A stretch of 64,000 nucleotides of DNA, taken from assembly GCA_032622095.1 (NCBI GenBank), contig CP136061.1, positions 234,794,944 to 234,858,943 of the forward strand. The letters are read 5' to 3'. The DNA comes from Siphonodentalium dalli. Lineage: Eukaryota > Mollusca > Scaphopoda > Gadilida > Siphonodentaliidae. This document shows, in pieces, positions 54,641 to 64,000 of this stretch. A program made the position numbers and the translations under genes. Position 1 is the stretch's first letter. Every line of letters begins with the position of its first letter. The notes under the pieces were generated by a model. That model saw only the letters and a list, made by a program, of their open reading frames with translations, searched no databases and was not told the origin of the DNA.

Positions 54641-54990
54641 ATTACGTTGGCCCAACGTCGGCTTTTGTGGTTGGTACGACGATGGCCCGACGTCGACTTG
54701 CGTTGGAATAATTACGTTGGCCCAACGTCAGCTTTTGTGGTTGGTACGACGATGGCCCAACGTCGACTTGCGTTGGAATAATTACGTTGGCCCAACGTCG
54801 GCTTTTGTGGTTGGTACGACGATGGCCAGACGTCGACTTGCGTTGGAATAATTACGTTGGCCCAACGTCGGCTTTTGTGGTTGGTACGACGATGGCCCAA
54901 CGTCGACTTGCGTTGGAATCATTACGTTGGCACAACGTCGGCTTTTGTGGTTGGTACAACGATGGCGCAACGTTGACATGCGTCATATTT
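54641..54990. repeat. 70-bp subterminal tandem repeat, five copies
   Basis: ATTACGTTGG recurs at 54641, 54711, 54781, 54851 and 54921. Each unit contains CGTTGGCCCAACGTC, GGCTTTTGTGGTTGGTACGA and CGACTTGCGTTGGAATAA. Palindromic CCAACGTTGG words continue to about 55195 in a less regular form. The long frames on both strands are repeat by-products. Confidence 0.95.
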
Positions 54991-55333
54991 TGCGCGTTTC
55001 AAACATGGCTACGTTGGCCCGACGTTGGACAACCTACGTTAGCCCGACGTTGGACAACCAACGTTGGGGCAACGTTGGTTCTACCGCTGGTTTAACGTTG
55101 GCCCGACGTTGAAAACGTAACGCACTAGGCGATATGTGAGGTTAGTAGGTGCGTTAGATGTCGACGTTGGACCAACGATGGCCCAACGTTGGTTATAGTG
55201 TGGAGAAATCGGTCGATTACGTCGTAGCGTCATTTTAACGTCATTCTTAACTGGTCGCGTGTTTCTTTTTCAAATAACGCTTTGGTTTATTGACTGAACT
55301 TGCATTTGTGTTCTGAGTGAGCTTCTCGGTTTA

Positions 55334-55401
55334 ATGGATTATTATTTGGATAATGCACCACGGAACACCATCACCAGCTATAGGGACCCGAAGAAGTACC
55401 G
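55334..55401 (+). CDS. Possible first exon of a transposon-encoded gene
   Basis: ATG at 55334 opens 22 codons (M-D-Y-Y-L-D-N-A-P-R, then R-D-P-K-K-Y) and ends at a strong donor, CG|GTAAGT. It sits just inside the left repeat array of the TIR element, where a transposase gene could begin. I do not recognise the peptide and could not find the next exon. Confidence 0.25.
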
Positions 55402-58400
55402 GTAAGTACTTTATTTGAGAATATCATGCCGAATAACTTGGAATTCCAACGATAAGCGTGCGTCGTCGGATTCTTTTCCTCCACAACCAACTTACAGTTT
55501 GAATTTGATGTTTAACCCTTCAATTCTCAGAAACGAAAACAATTAAATTTAAGTCAGTTTCGTGTGATGGCATCCGACTGTATGAGGAAGAAAAGGTCAT
55601 TCTAATTACTATCTAAATTTCATGATCCATGTGTGATAATGCATGGATTTAGGGACATGGCGGCAGGGGTGTTGCATGGGTGTCTCACACCCCCACCCCA
55701 CCACAACTTTGCTCAAAATTGTCAACAGTTGGATATTTCATACATGACACAACATTAATTGGAACTTTCGCACGGTCACACCAACAATATTATAGATTGA
55801 TATTGTTCTCGTAGTTTGATTTTCCAACAATTATTAATTGTTTTTGGAATATCATTTGCACATTGTCCTACTTTTGGTAAAAAGAATGGACTGAAATGGC
55901 ATCAGTTGGAATTTTTACGACCTTAGGGTGGGGGGGGGGACCTCAGGTTGGAAATTTCCAACAATTGGAATTCTTGAGGTCAGTCTAGATGTTAGGAGTT
56001 TGCTATTTTCAGGTTCGGATCTCAAAATGTTCTCAATGTATTCCGTTCCTTCTGGTTGTGGCAACACTACTACTGATCCATTTAGAATAATGCTAGCATC
56101 CAGGCTGTGAGGGGCCAGTAACTTTTGGGGAAATCAAACCCCAAAGGGGGGGGGTGCAGTTGAAAATTCCAAGGTGGATGCACCCCTCATCAACGCTGAA
56201 ACCCACCTAGCCACGCCCCTGTCGTGGATTTCCATGGATAATTAAGTTCAGCCTACGACAGTGAACACCGTTCCACTTTCAGTTGTATACCATAATACAG
56301 GCTATTATGCTTATAGCTGTTGGGGGGGGGGGTGTACGTGTACTACCAGAATAGGAATTTACGATTGCACCACCCCCTTCGTTGAATAAAATGCTCAAGC
56401 TGCAAACCAGAGTTCAGTCCCCTCGCTACGGTGTCTGGCGCCCTGTTATGTAGGAGATTGATTTATGCATGGAGTTTGCCAAAATTAATGCTAAGTAACT
56501 ATATTCGAACAACCTCCCTTAATTCGGTATTTTCCAACCGGTACCTTAAATCCACTTGTCGGTTTGCGCTCCAAAATACACCTAATAATATTCTCTTGTG
56601 GATTTTTCCCCGTATCGAAATAGGTCGATAAAAGATGTCAAGGAAAGATGCATTGAAGTCATAAAAATACAAGATTGAACACAATGTTTGGGTCCCAACC
56701 AAAAATCAGCTATTTACACGGAGCGTTACTATTCCTGATATGTTATAAATAAAGAGCGTTCGTTTCACTTCTGTGCGAAAAATTAAAAACAGTGACAATA
56801 GAAAGTACTTACCAGAGCATACGACGCCAATGTATCAATATTTTGTCAACCAGGCCATTCTTGTGTGATTACCAGTGCATACTTAATCGGAGGGGGTTTA
56901 TATATTGAGGTGTGAAAGGGTCTATCTGCTCTTTCTAGTATGATTCCCGGGGAAGTTTTTAGTTTCTGAAATCAGTGACGTGGCTACATGGTCTTTGAAT
57001 GGTGTGTCAACGTTGAATTTCCTCTTGAACCAGACACCAAACTCCTTCGCGAGTTTCCATTTGCACCCCCCCCCCCCCCGCATTGAAACTTTCCAACCGG
57101 CACCCAGGCTTTTCAACTGTTGGCAATTTCCAAATTGAATAAGACTGGAACATTTCCAAAATGGTGTTCATTTCAGACAACAAATTTTACTAAAGTCTAA
57201 AAGTTGAAAAAATATGATACCGGAGGTGTAAACAAAAATATTCCTACTGATTGTTGGAAAATCAGACAATGAAAACACGTACTTAAAGTTACCAAGTAAT
57301 GATGTGTCAGACATGAAATTTTCAACTTTTTTCTACAATGACTCACGCCACAGGGGTTTGAAACGCGCTCCGCTGCCCAGCAATGGGCATACACCCATAG
57401 TTGCAAAACAATAATTTCATTTTACAAACTTTACATTACGTGCGTATCATTTTACATTGTTTACGTCAAAGAAGCACGTCATATTGATACGTTGTGTCAA
57501 TGTTCACATGACTGGATCTGTTGGGAGGAAGTTATTACGTTGTCACGTGTAGGCCTATAGTCGTAACGTTGAGTAATATTAGGATTTATGTATTTGGTTG
57601 GGGTCAATTTGTGTATTGATGCATCCCCCACAAACGACCAATGACTACATAATTGACGTTGTCACTGTATTAAATGCCGCGTGTCCCTAAAACATAAATT
57701 TGAACACCCCCCCCCCAAATAATAGACATGATTAGTTATTATTGGGCGGGTAATTTAACTTTTTGGGGATATGTGGGACGTGGTGGCAGGGGGTGGCGAC
57801 ATGCACCACTTTTGGAAATTTTTAATAATTTTGGCGATACATATGGGGCATTTTTAACCAATAAACAAATATTACCCGTCCCATATTTTGTCTGAAGTAT
57901 TCATATCAATTAATTACTTGGCTTGGGGCTCACCAAGCTACCAACTGAAATAGTTTGTTGTTCTAACCAATATAGGCCTACATTTAGAGCAGTTTGGCAG
58001 AAAGGTGGTCTGCTATCAGCAATCAACATGCTGTTGTCAATTAAGCCCCCACACCGTTGTCCGCACGCCTCTGATAGTAAGGATTTAATATCTGACAATG
58101 TGGGTTGGAATAAATATGGTAATGTGTGCAAAAATGGATGTGGCGACAGGGGTTTGAACATTGTGGTGTTACCACCCCTCCCCAATTTTTGTAAAACTTT
58201 TCAACATTTTGGAATTTTCAATAACTTAAAGTAATGTCGTGTCAGTCATGAAATGCCAAACTGTTGAACATTTTGGTCAAAGTTAATGGGGCGGGACAAC
58301 CTTACACGTTTGTCCCTGACATGACAGTAAGATTGCCCACTCTAGGAGGTTGTGGCAACTTGTTTGAGATCATTTCTATAGTTTACATTTCCAAATTTCT

Positions 58401-60985
58401 AATGAATATCGTGGCAGCCATGGAATGCCTAACTGTTTGGTCATTATTATGCGGTGAGCTAATTTCAAGATTTGGAATTTTCAATAACATAAGTTGAATT
58501 TCAGGCAAAATCTTTCTGAGATCGTCTGGATAGTTTCGGTTCCCAACAGATATGTAATATTTAGAGTACATTATATTATTTTCTACAAAGACTATATGAT
58601 AGCTATTAAATGGTAGTGTGTTGGATTTCAAACTCAGCATCGAGTGGGAGACCAGATGAAACTTGGTCAAGTTGGGAAAACAGATTGGTTCACGGGTGGT
58701 TGCAATTTACTAGTAACCCCTCAACAAAGGAAGGTTTTCTGTCAAAGTCCCTGACATATTACCCACCCCCCCCCCCCCACCACGTTCTTTGTCACCAAAT
58801 GCTGAGATTTTTTATAAAGCAAGTTTTCAAACCGCTGTTTAATATTCATCGTAGTAGTAAATGGGCATTGAAACACAATCGCTCTTTATCGTTGATGATA
58901 CGGCTGACAACAATTCAAAACCTGCTAAAATAATTATTCGATATCTTGCGAATTTACTAATATGTTCGGTCTCATATTTGCTGGGGGAAAATTCCAATGA
59001 GCAGAAACTTACCATGCACTGGCTCTTGTGGGATCCTGGTTATTGGGTATATAAGATACCTGCTGTTCTCAGAGATATTCATGAGTTGAGAAAAACTTCG
59101 CGCGCGCATAACACCTCCGCTACCGGCGTCGGTGTCACCAGCACGTGCTCAAGTCCTTCCAATTCACGAATTCCTCGAGACCAGTAGGCTATATGTAACG
59201 ATTACGTACCACGTGCAAAGGTATTATATGGTACCTATAGATACTATCGGGAACCGTTCGAATAATTAAAGCACCATATTTTATATATATTATTGGCAAC
59301 GGGTCAAATAATTAAAGTACTTTCGTGCATGCAAATGCATGTAGGAATTTCCCGGATTGGTCTGGTTCTTATATATCAAGATGTGTACATTGTGTGACAA
59401 TGTCAAGCTGCACACAGAAAATGTATTGGGCTAACGTTATTCTCTGTTTCTTTCAGGACTTATTTACTTACTATCCTGTTTCTGGATCTGGATATTTTGT
59501 GTATAAGCTATACGGTACTATACAAGCGGATTCGATCAAAGATTACTCGTCTGTCGAAACCATCAACGGCTTGGAGATATGAACTTACATGTACAGTATT
59601 CCAGCATGGTCTTTCTCGTGTTGCACATCGTTATATTGTTAATATTATTGCACGACTGACACCAGCGCGACCGACATAACACCATGCATGTACGACATGA
59701 ATTCGTCAGTTTATGGTTATTCACTTGGATGGAAATTCTTACTTGTCCTGTGTTGTGCTTTCAATCAGATGCACACACAAAAAACTCGGCATTCATCGGT
59801 GTATCGATAATCGGCACTGAAAGGATGTGTGTTCATCTTGTTGTGGCAGTTATACATCTGATACATCAGTTATTAATAACGTAATGATAACCTATGAAAA
59901 TGGTAAATTCCAGATATTCAAGGAGGTGAATATAAAATGGTTTCTCTCGCGATATGATTTCTTCAGAAGAATTGTCAATCAATGTCCTACAATACAGTTG
60001 CTTCATACAAGCCAAGTTCCTGCATACATATATGCATGAGCCATGAGTACACTGAATCCAGTTTATGACAGATCATGGAATGATGAAAATATTAAATTTC
60101 ATATAATATGTTGGGTTTTGTATACATAAATAAATCTTTATGGATCCATGGGTTTAATTTCTCCCAGATAAATCATCCAACATATGCAACAAGTGGCATA
60201 CATATGTGCATAGATACAAATAAGCTTAGTAATTGCTCATTTCATAATATGTCAACAGATAAAATTAATTGCTGTACATGCATGTATTGAATTTATATAA
60301 TCAGAATCTACAGTATCATGGACTAATTAGAAAACGGATTGCAAAAACGCGATATTCTTTCTTATGTGACATTGTATATCACCATGCACAGAGTTCCCTC
60401 TATATAATAGCACTGGTACGTAAATGAGCAATTACTAGGTTTAATTTAATCATATGTACTTTGAGCCGTTTCAAATTTTGCACATCTACATCAGATCACC
60501 CTCCAGAATAATGATGTTCGAAGAAGATGTAACCTGACCAAAGTTTAAAGCCACATAATGTTTGAATATTTTGTTCCCAACATTATCGAGAGCACAAAAT
60601 CGCAAATTAAGCTGAAATAAAGACATTTCTTTTGTATGGTAAAGGGATATATAAGCTAACAAAAAAATGGAGCATTTTCGATAACTTTATTCAGGAGACC
60701 AATACAAAATATTTTTCTTTAGAGTGAGTAGATGGTCAAGATTCTTAAAATCAACAACTAATGACATGTCATTTTGTCTTTATTTAAATCGGCATACACT
60801 TTTTTTTCTATATGTATCAGTGTATGTTTCATTTTATTCTGGTTTCATATTTGTGAAATTGAATGTTGTTTTCAATTATAATACTTTGACGTTGCAAACA
60901 TTATGTGGGACTTTAAATAATATTGGTATGTTGTATCTCATCGGATGTTAATTTTATAAGGACGCCCTAATGTGAGGGGAATCGA
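55402..60985. other. Interior of the 6.8-kb TIR element; no complete gene
   Basis: AT-rich with several C/G runs (55929, 56146, 56322, 57066, 57707, 58766) and passages that resemble intron repeats elsewhere in the window (AATTTCCAAC and related words). One acceptor, TCTGTTTCTTTCAG at 59456, precedes frames open for 43 to 75 codons, one with a hydrophobic stretch, but none is recognisable. Confidence 0.4.
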
Positions 60986-60989
60986 CCCT

Positions 60990-61425
60990 ACGAATGGAGC
61001 CTCGATCCGTCCCTGTCAATGCCCAAACACAACGTTGGCCCAACGTCGTATTCTTAGTGGAATTCACCGTTGATTCGACGTTGTTTCAACGTCGGGTGCC
61101 CGACGGCGCACCAACGTCGGCTCGACGTCGAACCACCGTCGAGTCGACGACGGGATCCGACGTCACGCCGACGCCGAGCCAGCGGCAACAGCCATAGTTG
61201 GCCCAACGTTGGATTCCAACGTTGATAGAAATGACGTTGGCCCAACGTTGGCCCAACGTGGTATTATTAGTGGAATTCACCGTTGGTTCGACGTCGTTTC
61301 AACGTCGGGTGCCCGACGGCGCACCACCGTCGGATCGACGGTGTTGGGCCAACGTTGGATTCCAACGTTGGCCCAACGATAGAAATGACGTTGGCCCAAC
61401 GTTGGCCCAACGTGTGTGTGCTATC
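60990..61425. repeat. Right subterminal repeats of the TIR element
   Basis: Two copies about 215 bp apart of a unit with CGTTGGCCCAACGT, TTAGTGGAATTCACCGTTG, TTTCAACGTCGGGTGCCCGA and CGGCGCACCA (61031 and about 61246). They are joined and followed by CCAACGTTGGCCCAACG palindromes leading into the terminal repeat. Confidence 0.93.
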
Positions 61426-61429
61426 TGGG

Positions 61430-61640
61430 TGTGTCTTCTTCGTCAGATGATAATCACGATGAACCAACTTCACAGTACGAAAATCCGGTAGCCGCTACAT
61501 ATTCGAACAAGAAACCGTGCTTCTTTTGTGGAGGACAGATTCATAACCGGAAACATGTCCCGCCAGGAATGCTATCTGTGGAAAATGTGGAAAGAATGGA
61601 CATTTCTCCAAAGCAGTGCTGGCGTTATGAAAAATCTGCA
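61430..61640 (+). pseudogene. Gypsy-type gag, 3' part with zinc knuckles
   Basis: Continues the gag interrupted at 54602. Ser/Asp-rich linker, then C-F-F-C-G-G-Q-I-H and, after a one-base shift at about 61558, a second C-G-K-C-G-K-N-G-H knuckle. Two shifts break the knuckle region. The protease and polymerase that should follow are absent, since unrelated GCAGGGGC-repeat sequence starts at about 61645. Confidence 0.8.
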
Positions 61641-62443
61641 GGGGCTAAAAATCGCCCTCGCCAAACTACTTTGCAGGGGCTAAAATATTTTGCAGGGGCA
61701 ATTTCTGTTTTATGGGGTATTTATGTTGTAACATATGAAATACAAGTAAACTGACATATGTCATATAACTTATTATGTGGTAAGTGATAATATTTAAATT
61801 TAATTAATTTATAATCATATATTAATTGTGAAATTATCAATGAATGTTGTATAACTTATTAATGTTTAATAAAATTACTTTTATAAATATTATACTATGT
61901 CTTGCATATATGGATAATGGTATTGTTGTGTTTGTTCCTTTATGCCTGATCCAAGTGACCTAATGGTTAACCAGAATCAATCATTCAATCATTATAATAT
62001 ATTTATATCATATATTACATGCTGTTATACTGTAATATAATACATGTATGACTAATGAGGTGACATCAATGATCATGGTAAGATATTATTGTAAGTTAAC
62101 CAGAATCAATCATTATGCCATGCATATATTGTACATACATGTACATGATATGTTTGTGTTTGTTCCTTTATACCTGAGTGACCAAGTTTCCTAACCAGAA
62201 TCAATCATTATATCATGCATGTTGTCACTTGTGACTAGTCTAACCATTAATTTAAGTCAAGTGACATAACCAGAATCAACAATCAGTATTAATGAGAAAT
62301 ATAATAATATACTCATCTTAATTGTCGGAGAATAAACAAACCAATACAGTGAACTTGATGGAACATAACTGAGAATTTAATATTTCGAACTAATCCAATA
62401 TTGAATAATAATTAACACATCTTAAGAGTCAAGCTGAAGCGTC
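61641..62443. other. AT-rich spacer with a roughly 220-bp two-copy repeat
   Basis: GCAGGGGCTAAAA occurs three times at 61648-61705. At 61935-62285 TTTGTTCCTTTATGCCTGA and AACCAGAATCAATCATTAT are repeated with a spacing of about 220 bp, plus extra single AACCAGAATCAA words. No gene seen. Confidence 0.6.
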
Positions 62444-64000
62444 TCAATGATCATCATTTGAGACCGCCGCCGCCTCGTCACTCAAACTATTGTCACTCGT
62501 ATCATCGCTAGAGTCACTGTCCGAATCGGAAGCTATTGGCGAGCAGCTGCTGTTCGAACCGGAGTGTTTTCGTCTTCGTGGTGCATGTACATAGTGTAAC
62601 TGATTCACCGTCGCACTCTCCATTTTGAGTTTGCGTCTTTTTGCTCCGGCAATAAACCCATCTAACGCCATGGTTATCAGGTCCTCCCTCTCTGCATTTG
62701 TCCAACTAGGGTTGTTACCTTTGATGAGGAGGAGGTTTTCCATGGTGCTGTGATGCAACGAGAGTCGTCGATTTGTTAGCATGCCGGTGAGAATGCTAAA
62801 CCCGCGTTCCACATGGCTGTTCGATACGCCAATACACAACATTAGCTCTAATACTAAGCAGACATTGGGTAATAGCTCTCGGTGGTAATTGAATACCTTT
62901 TCCCACATCGGAAGCGCCTTTACACCATTGTAGTCTCGTTTGACGATCATTCGCAAGTCCCGCCACTCCTTATCGATGCGCTCGCGATCCAGTGGGGGTT
63001 CGGCGGATGTCAGAGTGGTTTCAAACGCGTCACAGATATTGTTCATATGCACCAGCTCTTTTTTCGAAGATACCCACAATGCTGGATTGGTCACCACGCG
63101 CATATCCGCATACAACTCGTCATCTTTGAGTTCATATTCGAATCTCGATTTCAAACACGATTTCAATTGCTCTATGACTCGTGACCTCAGAGCATCCATG
63201 GCATCCGTAACTTTACACCTTTCCTCGCCGCTCGGAATTTTCAGACCCTTAAGATTTTTTATGTCATATTCTAGAGTAGTGTATTCGCGATTTTTGAGTT
63301 TTCGTCGCGTATGTCCGTCTTTTGGAAGTTTGGCTTCTAGTGTTCCAGATCCTTGTTCATCGATGTAAATCATGTTCAATGTCATGTTGGCGCGTGCCAG
63401 AATGGTATTGATATCACCGGCAGCTGGGATGTCGTCCAGGTCGGTAAAGCACCGATTTACAACTTTCGCCACATCGCATACGAGAACAAGTTCCTTTTCG
63501 AATTGCTTGGACAAGGACGAAAGACATGTCACGATTTGTCTATATAAAATGCAAGTGGATAAGAGTTCGACGTTTCTTAATTTGTTGCGAAATCCGATCA
63601 ACTTGGCATTAACTTTGGAGAAATCCTGCGATGCAATTGAATTCTCAATAGCTTGCAGAAGTGGCATCCAATTTTTCAGCAAACTATCAACTCCTCTTAA
63701 CTGATGCGATATGAAACGAGTCCCGTGTGTCTTCGGGAAGTTATAAACCTGAACGTCGAGAGCTTGAGCAGTTCGCTTGAAGTGAGCCTTGAACTTTCCA
63801 CTCTGCTTTCCGAAGTTATATAGCGCCATTAGGAGTTGCAGGACCTCGTCGAATTTGCCTTCCTTGTTGACGCTATCTTTTATAGCCAATTCTGTTCTGT
63901 GCGAAACACAATGAAACTTCAGAAGCCACTCGCGATTTGACTGTAGTTGCGTTAAGACCCCGGTATATGCACCCATGTTCACGTTCGTGCCATCGGCCGT
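62444..64000 (-). CDS. hAT-transposase-derived protein, C-terminal part (runs off the window)
   Basis: An uninterrupted minus-strand frame of 518 codons plus TGA continues through the window edge, so the start is missing. Near the visible N-terminus D-G-T-N and then H-C-x2-H-R-x-E-L lie where hAT transposases have a catalytic Asp and the C-x2-H motif. R-F-I-S-H follows about 85 residues later. Residues about 375-430 of the visible part carry the hAT dimerisation region (S-N-S-H-V-E-R-G-F-S-I-L...N-R-R-L-S). The C-terminus is basic (K-R-R-K-L-K; R-R-R-K-H), then a long Ser/Asp tract. This layout matches the ZNF862/KIAA1586-like group of hAT-related animal proteins. The open frame suggests a young copy or a retained host gene. 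I cannot tell whether it is active. Confidence 0.85.
   Translation of the reverse strand, partial: TADGTNVNMGAYTGVLTQLQSNREWLLKFHCVSHRTELAIKDSVNKEGKFDEVLQLLMALYNFGKQSGKFKAHFKRTAQALDVQVYNFPKTHGTRFISHQLRGVDSLLKNWMPLLQAIENSIASQDFSKVNAKLIGFRNKLRNVELLSTCILYRQIVTCLSSLSKQFEKELVLVCDVAKVVNRCFTDLDDIPAAGDINTILARANMTLNMIYIDEQGSGTLEAKLPKDGHTRRKLKNREYTTLEYDIKNLKGLKIPSGEERCKVTDAMDALRSRVIEQLKSCLKSRFEYELKDDELYADMRVVTNPALWVSSKKELVHMNNICDAFETTLTSAEPPLDRERIDKEWRDLRMIVKRDYNGVKALPMWEKVFNYHRELLPNVCLVLELMLCIGVSNSHVERGFSILTGMLTNRRLSLHHSTMENLLLIKGNNPSWTNAEREDLITMALDGFIAGAKRRKLKMESATVNQLHYVHAPRRRKHSGSNSSCSPIASDSDSDSSDDTSDNSLSDEAAAVSNDDH

Larger units (their letters stand above)
54603..61429. mobile_element. 6.8-kb TIR transposon inserted in a gag sequence
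   Basis: CCCAGATAGCACAC begins at 54603 and its complement ends at 61429. The match continues inward for 34 bp with two differences, through ACGTTGGGCCAACGTTGG. TG is present just outside on both sides (54601-54602, 61430-61431), and taking out the insert with one TG returns the surrounding gag to one frame. Both ends are arrays of TTGGCCCAACG-type palindromes, a 70-bp unit on the left and about 215 bp on the right. A small exon-like frame with a good donor lies at 55334-55401, but I see no complete transposase. The superfamily is not identified. Confidence 0.85.

Noticed and set aside
54539-55112. Long frames on both strands rich in A-Q-R-R-L and T-T-N
   Set aside because: Translations of the 70-bp subterminal repeat, a multiple-of-three mismatch artefact with identical peptides in different frames.
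59457-59679. Exon resembling transmembrane helix 5 of a GPCR
   Set aside because: There is a hydrophobic run with I-S-Y-T-V-L-Y-K-R after a good acceptor, but no further helices or conserved proline; it lies inside a transposon and similarity is weak.
60994-61491. Frames resembling each other on both strands
   Set aside because: Palindromic TTGGCCCAACG repeats read in all frames; not genes.

Overview
The window is AT-rich, repeat-laden nuclear DNA of an animal. Long introns with GT/AG borders, a tRNA-derived SINE, Ty3/Gypsy, BEL/Pao and LINE remnants, and several TIR transposons with short target duplications all point to a metazoan. A gene with paired WSC domains, a mucin-like stalk and a tyrosine-rich tail, together with the style of the repeats, suggests a lophotrochozoan, most likely a mollusc. 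That lineage call is inference.

The one host gene that can be reconstructed lies on the minus strand from 52104 down to 4514. It has eight exons: 52104-52023 signal peptide, 46349-46215 and 42615-42448 WSC domain 1, 22681-22547 and 12886-12725 WSC domain 2, 11625-11203 threonine-rich stalk, 5317-5233 transmembrane segment, 4916-4514 cytoplasmic tail. Every junction keeps the frame (phases 1,1,1,1,1,1,2) and the total is 1593 nt, or 530 residues plus stop. The protein reads as a type I receptor: signal peptide, two WSC domains with identical eight-cysteine spacing, a roughly 140-residue Thr stalk, one membrane helix, an RRRKR stop-transfer stretch and a tail with repeated tyrosine motifs. The two WSC domains arose by duplication of exon-plus-intron blocks. 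The tail contains a near-perfect 43-codon tandem repeat, and its second copy carries the stop codon. The same frame stays largely open for another 222 codons beyond it.

The introns are filled by mobile and repeated DNA. Intron 6 has a 350-390 bp satellite and a GTACC palindrome cluster. Intron 4 has a ~147 bp satellite, a hairpin, a GTGTCA palindrome cluster and a LINE 3' end. Intron 3 has a BEL/Pao gag remnant, two TAA-flanked (PIF/Harbinger-like) TIR elements, a third TIR element holding a tRNA-SINE with a 13-bp target duplication, and an old but complete-length Ty3/Gypsy element (31055-39788). Intron 2 has a TIR element built of a ~20-bp motif. Intron 1 has a TAA-flanked TIR element whose empty site survives in the duplicated block, and a GAT microsatellite.

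Upstream of the gene, 54040-61640 holds a decayed Gypsy-type gag split by a 6.8-kb TIR element (54603-61429) whose ends are arrays of the palindrome-rich motif TTGGCCCAACG. The right edge (62444-64000, minus) is the 3' part of a hAT-transposase-derived gene that runs out of the window. No CRISPR, rRNA or functional tRNA gene was seen.
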